In this document: in pieces, positions 15,023 through 23,921 of the stretch
Layout: every line of letters starts with the position of its first letter
Position numbering within the stretch: the first letter of the stretch is position 1
NCBI GenBank assembly: GCA_910584235.1
Contig: CAJTZD010000042.1
Location: forward strand, 1 to 32,925
DNA: 32,925 bases
Direction of reading: 5' to 3'
DNA from: an uncultured Acetatifactor sp.
GTDB lineage: Bacteria; Bacillota; Clostridia; Lachnospirales; Lachnospiraceae
Notes under the pieces: generated by a model
Told to the model about the DNA's origin: nothing
The model's database searches: none
Seen by the model: the letters and a program-made list of their open reading frames with translations, nothing else
Program-made: the position numbers and the translations under genes

Positions 15023-15973
15023 ATGTTATTTTCAAAGAAAGGACACTCAAAAAACGGGCAGGTGTACCATAATGAAAAAAGCCTCTATCCCGTACTGCAC
15101 GTAACAGAAAGCTTAAAAGGCTATCAGAAAGATCTGGCCAAAAAGGAAGTGGAATCCCTGTTTGAGCTGAGCATGATCGGCAATTCTTTCAACAGCGTGC
15201 TCAAAGAGGCCGACCATTTTCAGGAACAGCTCCAGGACTTCGGACAGTCATTTACCAGCATCAGCCAGGCCGCTGGGCAGTTCGATCAGGTGCGGACCGA
15301 TATCACCCAGACCGTATCGGAAGCCCAGAACATGGTAGAAGCGCTTAAGGAAACTTCCGCAAATGTACAGAAGACTTACGCCGAGATGGAGCATACCTTT
15401 GCCTATCTGCAGACAGCCGTAAAAAGCATCCAGCAGTGCATGGGCAAGATTGTGTCCATTGCGGACGAGACCAATATCCTGGCCATAAACGCTTCCATTG
15501 AGGCCGCCAGGGCCGGGGAACAGGGCAAAGGCTTTGCGGTAGTGGCGGAAAAGGTGCGGGAGCTGGCAAAGGAGATCAAGACCCTCACCAATGACGTGGA
15601 TGCCGGTATCCATGATGTAGAATCCGGGGCATCCAAGCTCAATTCCAGCATCCTGGCATCCCAATCGGCTCTGGACCAGGGCTTCGGCATCGTGAACGGC
15701 ACCTCTGAATCATTTCAGCAGATCAGCGCCGTAGCCGAGGGCACCTCTGCCGTACAGACAGAGATATCCGGTGTCATCGCCGAATCCCAGGGGGCATTGC
15801 AGACGCTGTGCCAGTTTTTTGACGGGCTGAGGCTCCAGAATCAGGAAGTGATGACCCATATCGGCCGCGCCAGCAATCTGGGCACCACCAAGAGCGCTAT
15901 GTTCGAGGATATCGACAACATGCTCTCCCAGATTCCGCACATTATCAAAGATACGGATCCCAAAAGAGACTGA
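15023..15973 (+). CDS. Soluble methyl-accepting chemotaxis protein (signalling domain only)
   Basis: A 316-residue chemoreceptor with no transmembrane segment and no HAMP or periplasmic domain. Most of it is a long coiled coil. The hairpin tip, residues about 140-195, reads IADETNILAINASIEAARAGEQGKGFAVVAEKVRELA, the CheA/CheW-binding region of the MCP family. The first 40 residues are polar and specific to this protein. The ATG at 15023 has AGGAGG seven bases upstream; an earlier in-frame ATG (14960) overlaps the FIST gene and lacks one. It probably takes its signal from the FIST protein. No che or fla genes are in the window, so the output pathway is elsewhere. Confidence 0.9.
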   Translation: MLFSKKGHSKNGQVYHNEKSLYPVLHVTESLKGYQKDLAKKEVESLFELSMIGNSFNSVLKEADHFQEQLQDFGQSFTSISQAAGQFDQVRTDITQTVSEAQNMVEALKETSANVQKTYAEMEHTFAYLQTAVKSIQQCMGKIVSIADETNILAINASIEAARAGEQGKGFAVVAEKVRELAKEIKTLTNDVDAGIHDVESGASKLNSSILASQSALDQGFGIVNGTSESFQQISAVAEGTSAVQTEISGVIAESQGALQTLCQFFDGLRLQNQEVMTHIGRASNLGTTKSAMFEDIDNMLSQIPHIIKDTDPKRD

Positions 15974-16114
15974 ACACGCCGGGACGGAAAATCTTTATCG
16001 AATTCCCTGTTACTGTTCGCCCGGCCCGCGGAATTCGTCCATATGGATCCGGTGTCTGTCCCGAAGCATTTGGCGGCGCGGCCGGATCCGGCCCGAGACT
16101 GTATCCTGTAAAAA

Positions 16115-16158
16115 GAAACCGATGGCACAGACTGTTTCGCGTCAAAGCCATCGGTTTC
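16115..16158 (-). terminator. Rho-independent terminator at the end of the glycan operon
   Basis: A perfect 12-bp stem, GAAACCGATGGC (16115-16126) with GCCATCGGTTTC (16147-16158), has a 20-nt loop. On the minus strand it is followed by CTTTTTAC, so it ends transcripts that come through the last gene (stop at 16179). In the plus direction the following bases are not a T-run, but the stem could still slow transcripts from the chemoreceptor gene. Confidence 0.8.
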
Positions 16159-16178
16159 CTTATTGTGCGTTCCGTGCA

Positions 16179-18173
16179 TCAAGGCGCTGCCGCAAAGCGA
16201 TGCGTCTCTTGTGCCAGCAGCGGCATGAAAATGCCTCCCTGCACGCTCCTGGCCATAAAATGACAGTAATTTCCCGTCTCCGTGTCATACCAGTCGGAAA
16301 ACGGCACCCGGGTGGCGCTGTTTTCCAGATACCCGGCCACAGGCCCAATCAGGCGCCTGCACTGCTCTCCGTCTTCCGCCATGGCCGCACACCACAGGAT
16401 CCAGTCGCTCTTGGTATAGGAAGCGCGGCTGTCAAGAGGAACTCCGTAAGCGCCTGCCATCTTCTCATACCAGGCCAGTTCTTTCTCATACACCCGGTCC
16501 TCAAAAAGACCGCTGCCAAATATCTTATCCCACACCATATTGTACTTCAGACTCCAGGTATCGGGAGCCCCAAAGTTCAGCATATAATGATCGCCCGCGT
16601 CCGCCCGCAGACACCAGTCCCCTGCCATGTCCTTTGCCTTTTTATGATACGCCTCCGCCTCGGCCCCCCGGCCCAAACGGTCCAGCAGACGGGCATAGGA
16701 CTTGATTCCCATAATGGCTTTCAGCGACAGGTTCGTATTATGAGCCAGATGCCCGGCAAAGTCGTCGGTGCAAAGCTGCTCTCCCGGATCCGCGCCGTAT
16801 CGGATCAGATACTGAACCCATTTTTCCAGCAATTCCATCCAGGGCTGCGCAAACGCTCCGCTTCCCTCCGCCATGCACACTGCCTCTGTCATGATCAGCA
16901 TGTTGCCGCACTCTTCCACAGGCATCTGATAGGCCAATTTATAGATGCCGCAGCCTGCCGGATAGCTGTACAGAGGCGGACATACGTCGTCTTTCCATGG
17001 TTCATAGCCCATGCCCTCCTTTCCCTCGATCAGGCCGTAGACCTGGCCCCAGGCATAAGGATAGCGTCCCACATCGTGGGGGGCAAAATCATATTCCCAC
17101 ACATCGCAGGATGCAAACCGGAAGATAGGGCGGAGCATTCCTTTCACCAGTTCCGGATTGTACAGCAGAAACAGCGGCACGGAGGGATAGCTTACATCCA
17201 CTGTTCCGATGCAGCCGTTGGAATCGTTTTCCTTGGAAAGGAAAATGAGATTTCCCTCCTCATCCCTGATCAGCTTGTGAGCGGCTACCGCCTGGCGGTA
17301 GCTGAGACAGCAAAGGTATGCATAAGCTTCTCCGCCCAGGGCAAAAGCCCTGTCATGAATGTCCGCGTCCAGTTTCTTTGCGCGTTCCAGCACTTCCTCT
17401 CTGTCCGAAAGAGCCGCTCCCACCGCCTCCGGAATCGTCCCATAGCAATCGGTCCAGGCGCCTTTCCTCCACTCCCCGAAATAGTTCACGGATACCAGGT
17501 CGTCCACGGCCAGTACCAGGCCGGTCCATCCTCCCGCCTCCGGAATCGGAAGACAACAGCTTATCTCTCCCGCTTCCATGGAAAAAGCAAGCTTTGCGCT
17601 TTCTTCGGCACAGGCCAGGTATACATATCCCCAGTCCGCAGTCACCTTGTCCCCGCTGCCGCTTAAGGGGTGCTGCTCGGCTCTTCCCATCACCGCGTAC
17701 CGATATGCGGAGGCGCCCTTTCCCTCCGGGCGGCGGTAACTGCCGCCCGTCATTTTCTCCCGCCTGCGGGATACCAGGTCAGAGGAAACCGTAAAGCAGA
17801 TCTCTGCCCTGCACGGAGTTTTCTTTTCCACATAGAAGTCCACATAGGAGCAGGGCCGGGACAAGAGCCTTACGGAATCCGGCAGAATCGGCGAGGTAAA
17901 GCGCACCGTCAGCCTGACATCTTGATTTTCAAACATATATTCCGTAGCCGTGGCCGTCACATCCACCCACTGCTGGGGAATGGCCTCGTGGATTCCTTTT
18001 TCTCCCAGGAAGCAGTACACCCCGTCGTCTATCCTGATATATCCCCGAAGCTGCTGGCGCTCCCCGCACCAGTGCACCGGATCCTTGTCATAGAGATGGT
18101 CCGCATCGGACCATATGGAAAAAAACGGGTCGTGCAGGATCAGCGGAACTGCCGCCGCTCTTTTTATTTTCAT
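16179..18173 (-). CDS. Glutaminase-A-like protein (DUF5127/DUF4965/DUF1793 family), likely glycan-active
   Basis: A 664-residue protein without signal peptide, so probably cytoplasmic. It resembles the GtaA/glutaminase-A family: the opening PLILHDPFFSIWSDADHLYDKDPVHWCGE, the middle CLSYRQAVAAHKLIRDEEGNLIFLSKENDSNGCIGTVDVSYPSVPLFLLYNPELVKGML, and the late GAPDTWSLKYNMVWDKIFG and RVPFSDWYDTETG are family landmarks. N-terminal beta-sandwich (about 1-260) and C-terminal alpha/alpha barrel (about 280-650) halves are expected. The name comes from a fungal enzyme. Because these genes recur in sugar loci and the fold matches many glycosidases, I infer activity on an oligosaccharide here, not glutamine hydrolysis. 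It is the last gene of the operon, 39 bp after GH5, followed by a strong terminator. Confidence 0.82.
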   Translation of the reverse strand: MKIKRAAAVPLILHDPFFSIWSDADHLYDKDPVHWCGERQQLRGYIRIDDGVYCFLGEKGIHEAIPQQWVDVTATATEYMFENQDVRLTVRFTSPILPDSVRLLSRPCSYVDFYVEKKTPCRAEICFTVSSDLVSRRREKMTGGSYRRPEGKGASAYRYAVMGRAEQHPLSGSGDKVTADWGYVYLACAEESAKLAFSMEAGEISCCLPIPEAGGWTGLVLAVDDLVSVNYFGEWRKGAWTDCYGTIPEAVGAALSDREEVLERAKKLDADIHDRAFALGGEAYAYLCCLSYRQAVAAHKLIRDEEGNLIFLSKENDSNGCIGTVDVSYPSVPLFLLYNPELVKGMLRPIFRFASCDVWEYDFAPHDVGRYPYAWGQVYGLIEGKEGMGYEPWKDDVCPPLYSYPAGCGIYKLAYQMPVEECGNMLIMTEAVCMAEGSGAFAQPWMELLEKWVQYLIRYGADPGEQLCTDDFAGHLAHNTNLSLKAIMGIKSYARLLDRLGRGAEAEAYHKKAKDMAGDWCLRADAGDHYMLNFGAPDTWSLKYNMVWDKIFGSGLFEDRVYEKELAWYEKMAGAYGVPLDSRASYTKSDWILWCAAMAEDGEQCRRLIGPVAGYLENSATRVPFSDWYDTETGNYCHFMARSVQGGIFMPLLAQETHRFAAAP

Positions 18174-18212
18174 AAAACTATTCCTCTCTTTTCTGTCAAA
18201 TTTCTCCTCCCG

Positions 18213-19652
18213 CTACTGTGCAGGAATATAGACTCTTTTGTAAAATTTCTCCAGCACCAGCCGAAGCCCCAGATGCTCGCTGGACTGATCCACCCCGGAC
18301 CAGGCCTCCCGGATCTCCTCCAGACCGGCCGTCTCCAGATTCAGCCTGCCGTTTTTCTGGGAGCGGATGCCCCAGTAGCCGTTGCCCTCCGTGGTCTTGT
18401 AGGTCCAGTTGGTCCAACTCATGCCGGTATCGTCCACCAGGGCCAGAGCTTTTTCCCAAGCCTTCAGATTGTTGAAGAAAGTAAACTCGCCCAGGTAGCC
18501 GGGCACATTATAATCCGCCTTGCGGATATCGTTGAGCCGTCCCTTGATATCGTTGACCTGGCTTCCATTAACGTTGTCATAATCCCCCCAGCAATAATGG
18601 TGATATTCGTACATCACATTCTCCCAGCCGTACTGCGCCGGATCCGGCAAGTCTTCCGCGAACCACACGGCCTCCATGATGATCACATGGTTCTGGTCGA
18701 TCCGACGTATCTTTTGGTATGCCGTATCATAGACATCCCACAATAGCTGATGAAGTTCCTCCGCCGGCCGGGTGGCCTCATAGCGGTAGCTGCTGTAGGC
18801 CTCGTTGAGCAGGTCATAGCCCGCCACCCAGGGATCGTCCTTAAAATGCTCCGCCAGCGTTTCCCAGATCCTGTAGTAAAGCGCCTGATTGGCCTGGGCA
18901 TTCTCCCCGAAGAAGAACTCGGAAGCTTTTTCCTTTTCCTCTCTTCCGTCTTTTGCGGAATGGTCGGAGCCGCTCTGAGACCCCGGCGCGCCGTGCATGT
19001 CCAGGATCACATAGATTCCCCGCTTTCCGGCCTCCTCCACGAACCAGTCCAGCCGCCGGCTCCAGTTTTCATAGAACTCGCCGTTCTCATCCACCAGGTT
19101 CCGGTACCAGAAAGGCAGTCGGATGCAGTTCATGCCGATCTCCTGACAGTAGTCAAAGTCCGCCTCCGTCCAGTAGTGATCCTGGTATAGGGACACCAGC
19201 TCCTCCCTGGCCTCCTTTCCGAAGCGCTCCTCCAATATAGCATAAATATCCTCTTCCGCATATACATTTTCGCTTTGTGTGGTAGTCGTCATCCAGAATT
19301 CCTGCAGCAGGTATCCGCCGGCATTGGTTCCCCGCAGCTGCACTACCTGTCCCTGCCCTGCATCATCCCGCAGCTCCTTGCCCACTGCCCGAAGCATCGG
19401 GTTCTCGGCAATTTTGTACTCCCTCTCTTCATACCCTTCCATTTCTTCCTCCTCCAAAAAAGCATCCGGCACCTTTGTGCCCACACGAACCTGAAGAGAG
19501 CTTTTCTCCGGCTCCTCTTCGTTTTCTGTATCTCGTTCCGCTCCCGCATCCTCTGTTTCCAAAGACTCCCCGGCTTCTTCCGCCGGCATGCCCCCGCAGC
19601 CCGCAAGCAGCAAGACCGCCGCAATGCATACACACCGCCTGATTTTTACCAT
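18213..19652 (-). CDS. GH5 glycoside hydrolase lipoprotein, exo-beta-1,3-glucanase-like
   Basis: A 479-residue surface enzyme. The lipobox LLAGC places the lipidated cysteine at position 19, and an acidic linker (about 25-55) holds the enzyme off the membrane. The GH5 barrel spans about 80-460 with RGTNAGGYLLQEFWM, NCIRLPFWYRNL, LDMHGAPGSQSGSDHS, acid/base E284 in YDLLNEAYS, and nucleophile E389 in GYLGEFTFF. The RGxNxGG and HGAPGSQ phrases are typical of GH5 exo-beta-1,3-glucanases, so a beta-1,3 (or beta-1,6) glucan or related oligosaccharide is a reasonable guess; the exact linkage is not proven. It is 15 bp downstream of a permease gene. It should trim glycan at the cell surface before import. 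Confidence 0.9.
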   Translation of the reverse strand: MVKIRRCVCIAAVLLLAGCGGMPAEEAGESLETEDAGAERDTENEEEPEKSSLQVRVGTKVPDAFLEEEEMEGYEEREYKIAENPMLRAVGKELRDDAGQGQVVQLRGTNAGGYLLQEFWMTTTTQSENVYAEEDIYAILEERFGKEAREELVSLYQDHYWTEADFDYCQEIGMNCIRLPFWYRNLVDENGEFYENWSRRLDWFVEEAGKRGIYVILDMHGAPGSQSGSDHSAKDGREEKEKASEFFFGENAQANQALYYRIWETLAEHFKDDPWVAGYDLLNEAYSSYRYEATRPAEELHQLLWDVYDTAYQKIRRIDQNHVIIMEAVWFAEDLPDPAQYGWENVMYEYHHYCWGDYDNVNGSQVNDIKGRLNDIRKADYNVPGYLGEFTFFNNLKAWEKALALVDDTGMSWTNWTYKTTEGNGYWGIRSQKNGRLNLETAGLEEIREAWSGVDQSSEHLGLRLVLEKFYKRVYIPAQ

Positions 19653-19667
19653 AGCTCTTTTTCCTCT

Positions 19668-20564
19668 CTATTCTCCCGTGATACCCGTGTTCTCGATTCC
19701 CTGTATAAACTGCTTCTGCACGAATCCATACAATACCAGCAGAGGTGCGATGGAAATCAGCGTGGCCGCCATTTTATAGGCTTCATTGATTTTGTAGTTC
19801 CCTCCGGATCCCGTGGCGGCATTGGCGGCTCCCTCAAACTGACTGTCAAAAACGGACAGCTTTGCCGGCAGCAGCTCCATCGTTCCGCCTAAAAACGTGG
19901 AGGTCTGATAAGTCTCGTTCCAGTTCCAGACAAAGGCAAACAGGAACACGATGAGAACCGTGCTGGCGGACAGCTTTACCGCAATATGGTAAAAGGTCTG
20001 CAAAGGCCCTGCTCCGTCGATCATAGCCGCCTCGTCCAGGGAATAGGGCACCAGATTAAAGAAGTTCCAGCAGATCAAAATCAATATGGTGCTGTTCACC
20101 CCCTGCCCCAATACGGCCATCAGGATCTGCGGAATGGGCGTGCCCAGAAACTGGATCCCCGTTCCCTGCTGGGCCAGGATGAAGATAATGATCCTGGGAA
20201 TCATCAGCAGCGCCGTAGGCAGGATAAAGGCCAGCAGGATCATCACAAACCAGAAATTCTTTCCCCGGAACCGGAACCGGGAAAGTCCGTAGCCCGTCAT
20301 AGCCGCCACAAAGGTCTGCAGCAGGGCTAAGAGGGCGGAAAAGCCTATAGAGTTGATCAGGCTTCCCGGAATCTTCAGCACCGCCGCGGCCGCCTTGAAA
20401 TTATTCAGAGTAGGAGACTTTGCCAGCCACTCTATGGAGGGATTGATCACATCCGCAGGCGACATCACCGCCTTGGAAATCATCTGAAAAATCGGCTCCA
20501 GATAAATATATCCGATGCAGGTCAGCAGGAAATAAGTCACTGCCTTTCCAATACGTTTTGCCAT
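19668..20564 (-). CDS. Carbohydrate ABC transporter permease, MalG type (second pair)
   Basis: A 298-residue inner-membrane permease with six predicted segments, from YFLLTCIGYIYLEPIFQMI to LISIAPLLVLYGFVQKQFIQG. The ATPase-contact EAA loop reads EAAMIDGAGPLQTFYHIAVKLS, as in MalG-type subunits. The C-terminus FIQGIENTGITGE matches the usual GxxxGAVKG-like ending. It pairs with the MalF-type gene 13 bp upstream. GAGGAGG precedes the start. No ATP-binding subunit gene is in the operon; Gram-positive sugar importers of this class commonly borrow a shared MsmK/MsmX-type ATPase (family knowledge). Confidence 0.95.
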   Translation of the reverse strand: MAKRIGKAVTYFLLTCIGYIYLEPIFQMISKAVMSPADVINPSIEWLAKSPTLNNFKAAAAVLKIPGSLINSIGFSALLALLQTFVAAMTGYGLSRFRFRGKNFWFVMILLAFILPTALLMIPRIIIFILAQQGTGIQFLGTPIPQILMAVLGQGVNSTILILICWNFFNLVPYSLDEAAMIDGAGPLQTFYHIAVKLSASTVLIVFLFAFVWNWNETYQTSTFLGGTMELLPAKLSVFDSQFEGAANAATGSGGNYKINEAYKMAATLISIAPLLVLYGFVQKQFIQGIENTGITGE

Positions 20565-20577
20565 AACGGCTCCTCCT

Positions 20578-21483
20578 CTACCAATATTTATGGGTTTCTT
20601 TGATTTTACGCTCCCGGAAGAACACGAACGCCGCTCCTATGATCAGCAGAACGATCAGGCTGTAGACCCAGGAAATGGTGGCCGCGTAGCCGAAGCCTCC
20701 GCTGGTATTAGCCGTTCTCTCCTTGATCATGACCAGCACCGGATTGATGGTATCCATGCCTCCCAGCTGTACAATGGTAAATACCGTCACAATCAGCGCC
20801 GTAGGACGGATGATGGGCATGGTAATCTTCCACAGAAGCTGCCAGCCGGTGGCCGAATCGATCCTGGCCGCCTCATACAGGCTGGGGTTGATCTTCTGCA
20901 GCCCGTTGATGAACAATACAATGGGAATCCCCGTAAACCACAGGATCACGGACAGATTGTCAAACAGAGCCACCATGGCGCCTGCCGCCTGGGGCGAATA
21001 GCTCTGAATCATGCGGATGAGGAATGAGTGATACAGTTCGTTCGTCTGCCCCTCCACCTGGGGCGTTAAGTTCATCAGCTGATACATCACCGGCCCCGAC
21101 AGCACCACCACCGGCAGGAAGTAAATGGTCCGGTAGACCGCCTTGCCCCTGACAATGCTGTTCAGCAGCATTGCCAGGATAAAGGACATGATCACTACCA
21201 CCAGCGTGTAAGGAACGATCATTCCCAGGAAAGAGACCAGCGCCGGCGTAAAGTCCGTGTTCACCAAAAACAGCTGCCTGTAGTTATAAATTCCCGTAAA
21301 CGCAATGTTAAATCCCCTGATATCCTGCTTCACCTCCGTAAAGCTTAAATATATGGTCATCACAAAGGGCGCCAGGGTAAAGATCAGAAAACCCAGGATC
21401 CAGGGCGCCATAAACAGGTAGCCATACCTGTCCTGTCTTCTCTGAAAAGATTTTGTTTTATGCGTCTTTTTCTTCTCTGACAT
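20578..21483 (-). CDS. Carbohydrate ABC transporter permease, MalF type (second pair)
   Basis: A 301-residue permease. A basic, polar N-terminus (MSEKKKTHKTKSFQRR) leads into six membrane segments starting YLFMAPWILGFLIFTLAPFVM. The EAA loop is EAARIDSATGWQLLWKITMPIIRP. AGGAGGG lies before the ATG. It follows the DUF5696-like gene by 11 bp and precedes its MalG partner. Together the pair would form the second membrane channel encoded in this operon. Confidence 0.95.
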   Translation of the reverse strand: MSEKKKTHKTKSFQRRQDRYGYLFMAPWILGFLIFTLAPFVMTIYLSFTEVKQDIRGFNIAFTGIYNYRQLFLVNTDFTPALVSFLGMIVPYTLVVVIMSFILAMLLNSIVRGKAVYRTIYFLPVVVLSGPVMYQLMNLTPQVEGQTNELYHSFLIRMIQSYSPQAAGAMVALFDNLSVILWFTGIPIVLFINGLQKINPSLYEAARIDSATGWQLLWKITMPIIRPTALIVTVFTIVQLGGMDTINPVLVMIKERTANTSGGFGYAATISWVYSLIVLLIIGAAFVFFRERKIKETHKYW

Positions 21484-21494
21484 ACCCGTCCCTC

Positions 21495-23921
21495 CTATTG
21501 TCTCCCGGCCGCATCCGTCACCCGGGCGCTCCCCGGCGCTGTCTCCACACCCTCTACGGTCACAGGCTCATCGGTATAATTGATGATGATCCGCTTCTCC
21601 CTGCCGTCCCTTTCATATACATTTACGATGACACCGTCCGCCGCCACCTGCCGGTCCACCCATCGGTATCCCTTTACCTGGCCCAGGGCGGCGTTTACCT
21701 GGGAATACACATCCCGAATCAAGTCTCTGTAGAGATTGTATTCCGTGGAGTACAGATCCGCGCTGACCGTATCGGTCAATTTCCAGGAGGGCTCTCTGGT
21801 CAGAATGAAAGAGGGACTTAAGTTGTAATCAATCATCTTCAGAATATCCGTCTGGGTGTAAAAGGAGAAATTGGCATAGGGCGCGTACACCTCCATAGTT
21901 CCGTTCAGCACCAGCTGCAGAAAGGGCACCGCGTCCGTCTCAAAAATATACTGGGAATGTCCCACCGGCGCCTGCAGATACCGGTCCGTATACTGCCATA
22001 AATACATCCCCGGATTCCGAATATTTTTCTTTACCTCATTCATGGATTCCAGCTGTTCCCGATACAACGCCATGGCATCGCTGACGGTCGTATGCCCGGA
22101 GTCCGCGTAATCTCCCGTGAGAACAGAACCGATTCCGTCGATGGTCATGGAGGACACCGTCTCTTTTGTATGCTCATATTGCTCCTCCAGCCACTTGCCG
22201 CTCTTTGCCGGTCTGGCATACCCGAACTGGGTCACGGGGGCCGTAGGCGGCAGAAGATCGGATTTGTCCACATAAGCATACCAGGAGTTCACATGCTTCA
22301 CCGCATTGTTAAAATAGCTCATCATGGTCTTGTTGATGGTCACATAATCCTCCTGAAAGGAAATATCCACTCCCTTTTCGGCAAAATCCGTGATCAGTCC
22401 GTCAAAGTCCGACCGGGATCCAATGGCGGAGGAGAACTTGCGGGTATTGGGCTTAGAAAAGGTAACTCCCTTTTTCTGCCATCCCCGGAGGCCGGAATTG
22501 ATATTTTCAATGCCGCCGTCCATTACGTCCGAGAGAATGGCCCGCACATCCTCCGCGGTAGTCATCACGATATTTTCCAGTCCCACCACACCGCTCTCCG
22601 CGTCTGACATCATAAAATCCAGCCGGATGGGAATGTCCCCGGATTCCCCTCCTCCGTTTTCCGCTTTTTCCGTCAAAATCCCCTCTTTTGTCAAATACTC
22701 CCTGTAGGTCAGCGCCATGCCCACATAATTAGCGGCCCGGGTGCTGCCGCTTCCGTCCCCGCTTAAGAACTCATAGGTCATTGTAATGTCAAAAACATTG
22801 GGCTCTTTCATCATCTGAAAATATCCGTCCCCTGCCTTGTTAAAGACCTGATGATATCTCAGGTTGTAGGTAAACTGGGGGCAGGTCCATGTGTAGTAGG
22901 TGGTATTTTCCTCAGGCGTGCAGAGAATGCTCATGTACTCTGCCCCCTCCTCCGCGTAGGCCACGAAAGCCGCCTGGTCATTTCCCAGAGCCACCCCGAA
23001 CACCGGCATCACCGGATCTTTTAAAGGCACGGCGTCTGTCAGAAACGTATTGTAATATTCTCTCTGGGAAACATCGCTTCCGTAGACGTCTCCGGTATAC
23101 TGCCGGAATATGGCATTGTTGTCCTGAAACCGGATCAGCGCGCCGCTTCCGTCCGGCACAAAGGCATAGCCCGGAGGGGCATCTTTTCTCTCCACAATAT
23201 CGTAATCCCTGGTCTCTCTGTTAAACCGCAGAAGCTGTCCGCCGCTTGCTCCCAGAAAGGGCGTAAGATACAGAGTCGTCATGCTCCCGATGCCCTCCCC
23301 GGTCATCTCTTCCCGCGGAATATGGTATTGAATCTGCTTTTCCCCGAAAGTGATATATACTTTCATCTGCAGATCGATGTCCCTGAAGTCAATGTCCAGG
23401 CAGAACCGGTTATCCTCCAGCTTCCTCAGCGCTGACTCTGCGCCTGAGGAGGCGGAAGATATCTTCTTGGAACTATCCAGGGACTCCGGCGGACGGTATT
23501 CCACCGTGATCAGGGAATTGGCCATGTCCGTGTAGATCTCATTCATGTTGTCTTCCACGGGTGTGTTCTCCAGTTCCTTGAATTCCTCCTCCGTGGAAGC
23601 CCCCATAGCCTTGGCTCTCAGCTTCTTTGCCACAGGCGCGTCCAGCCCCGTCTTCCACAGATACCCGCTCTCCTTGTCCAGCACGGCTATGATATCCCTG
23701 TCGTCCCGGAAATAGTACGCTGCCCCGGCTGTCTCGTAGAGCTTTTCGTACGCCTCCACGCTCTCCTCTTTGACCTCCATGGCCGGTCCGGCCGGGAGGG
23801 TGTCGCGGTTGGTATGAATATATTCCGCACGGACCCTCCCCCCGGGAAGTCCTGTGCCAGCCAGCATGCACAGGGCAAGCAGCCCTGCAGCCAGTCTTCT
23901 TTTCCCCTTACGATGATACAT
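21495..23921 (-). CDS. DUF5696-like secreted protein, candidate glycoside hydrolase
   Basis: An 808-residue exported protein. Residues 1-32 are a signal peptide (cleavage likely after VRA, before EYIH) without lipobox. The N-terminal part (about 65-410) is beta-rich and opens with YYFRDDRDIIAVLDKESGYLWKT, like mutarotase-type domains that precede glycosidase barrels. The middle (about 430-705) looks like a TIM barrel, with NINSGLRGWQKKG, DFAEKGVDISFQEDY, SMTIDGIGSVLTGDY and FIL strands carrying acidic residues (E524/D525, D595, D604). The C-terminus (about 755-805) reads VNVYERDGREKRIIINYTDEPV, a closing beta-sandwich. The start overlaps the preceding stop by 14 bp, so translation is coupled. 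Recognised as DUF5696-like from memory; no enzyme activity is known to me. Confidence 0.75.
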   Translation of the reverse strand: MYHRKGKRRLAAGLLALCMLAGTGLPGGRVRAEYIHTNRDTLPAGPAMEVKEESVEAYEKLYETAGAAYYFRDDRDIIAVLDKESGYLWKTGLDAPVAKKLRAKAMGASTEEEFKELENTPVEDNMNEIYTDMANSLITVEYRPPESLDSSKKISSASSGAESALRKLEDNRFCLDIDFRDIDLQMKVYITFGEKQIQYHIPREEMTGEGIGSMTTLYLTPFLGASGGQLLRFNRETRDYDIVERKDAPPGYAFVPDGSGALIRFQDNNAIFRQYTGDVYGSDVSQREYYNTFLTDAVPLKDPVMPVFGVALGNDQAAFVAYAEEGAEYMSILCTPEENTTYYTWTCPQFTYNLRYHQVFNKAGDGYFQMMKEPNVFDITMTYEFLSGDGSGSTRAANYVGMALTYREYLTKEGILTEKAENGGGESGDIPIRLDFMMSDAESGVVGLENIVMTTAEDVRAILSDVMDGGIENINSGLRGWQKKGVTFSKPNTRKFSSAIGSRSDFDGLITDFAEKGVDISFQEDYVTINKTMMSYFNNAVKHVNSWYAYVDKSDLLPPTAPVTQFGYARPAKSGKWLEEQYEHTKETVSSMTIDGIGSVLTGDYADSGHTTVSDAMALYREQLESMNEVKKNIRNPGMYLWQYTDRYLQAPVGHSQYIFETDAVPFLQLVLNGTMEVYAPYANFSFYTQTDILKMIDYNLSPSFILTREPSWKLTDTVSADLYSTEYNLYRDLIRDVYSQVNAALGQVKGYRWVDRQVAADGVIVNVYERDGREKRIIINYTDEPVTVEGVETAPGSARVTDAAGRQ

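Noticed and set aside
16122..17666. A 514-codon plus-strand frame opposite the glutaminase-A-like gene
   Set aside because: Antisense shadow with no domain and no ribosome binding site; the minus-strand protein has clear family features.
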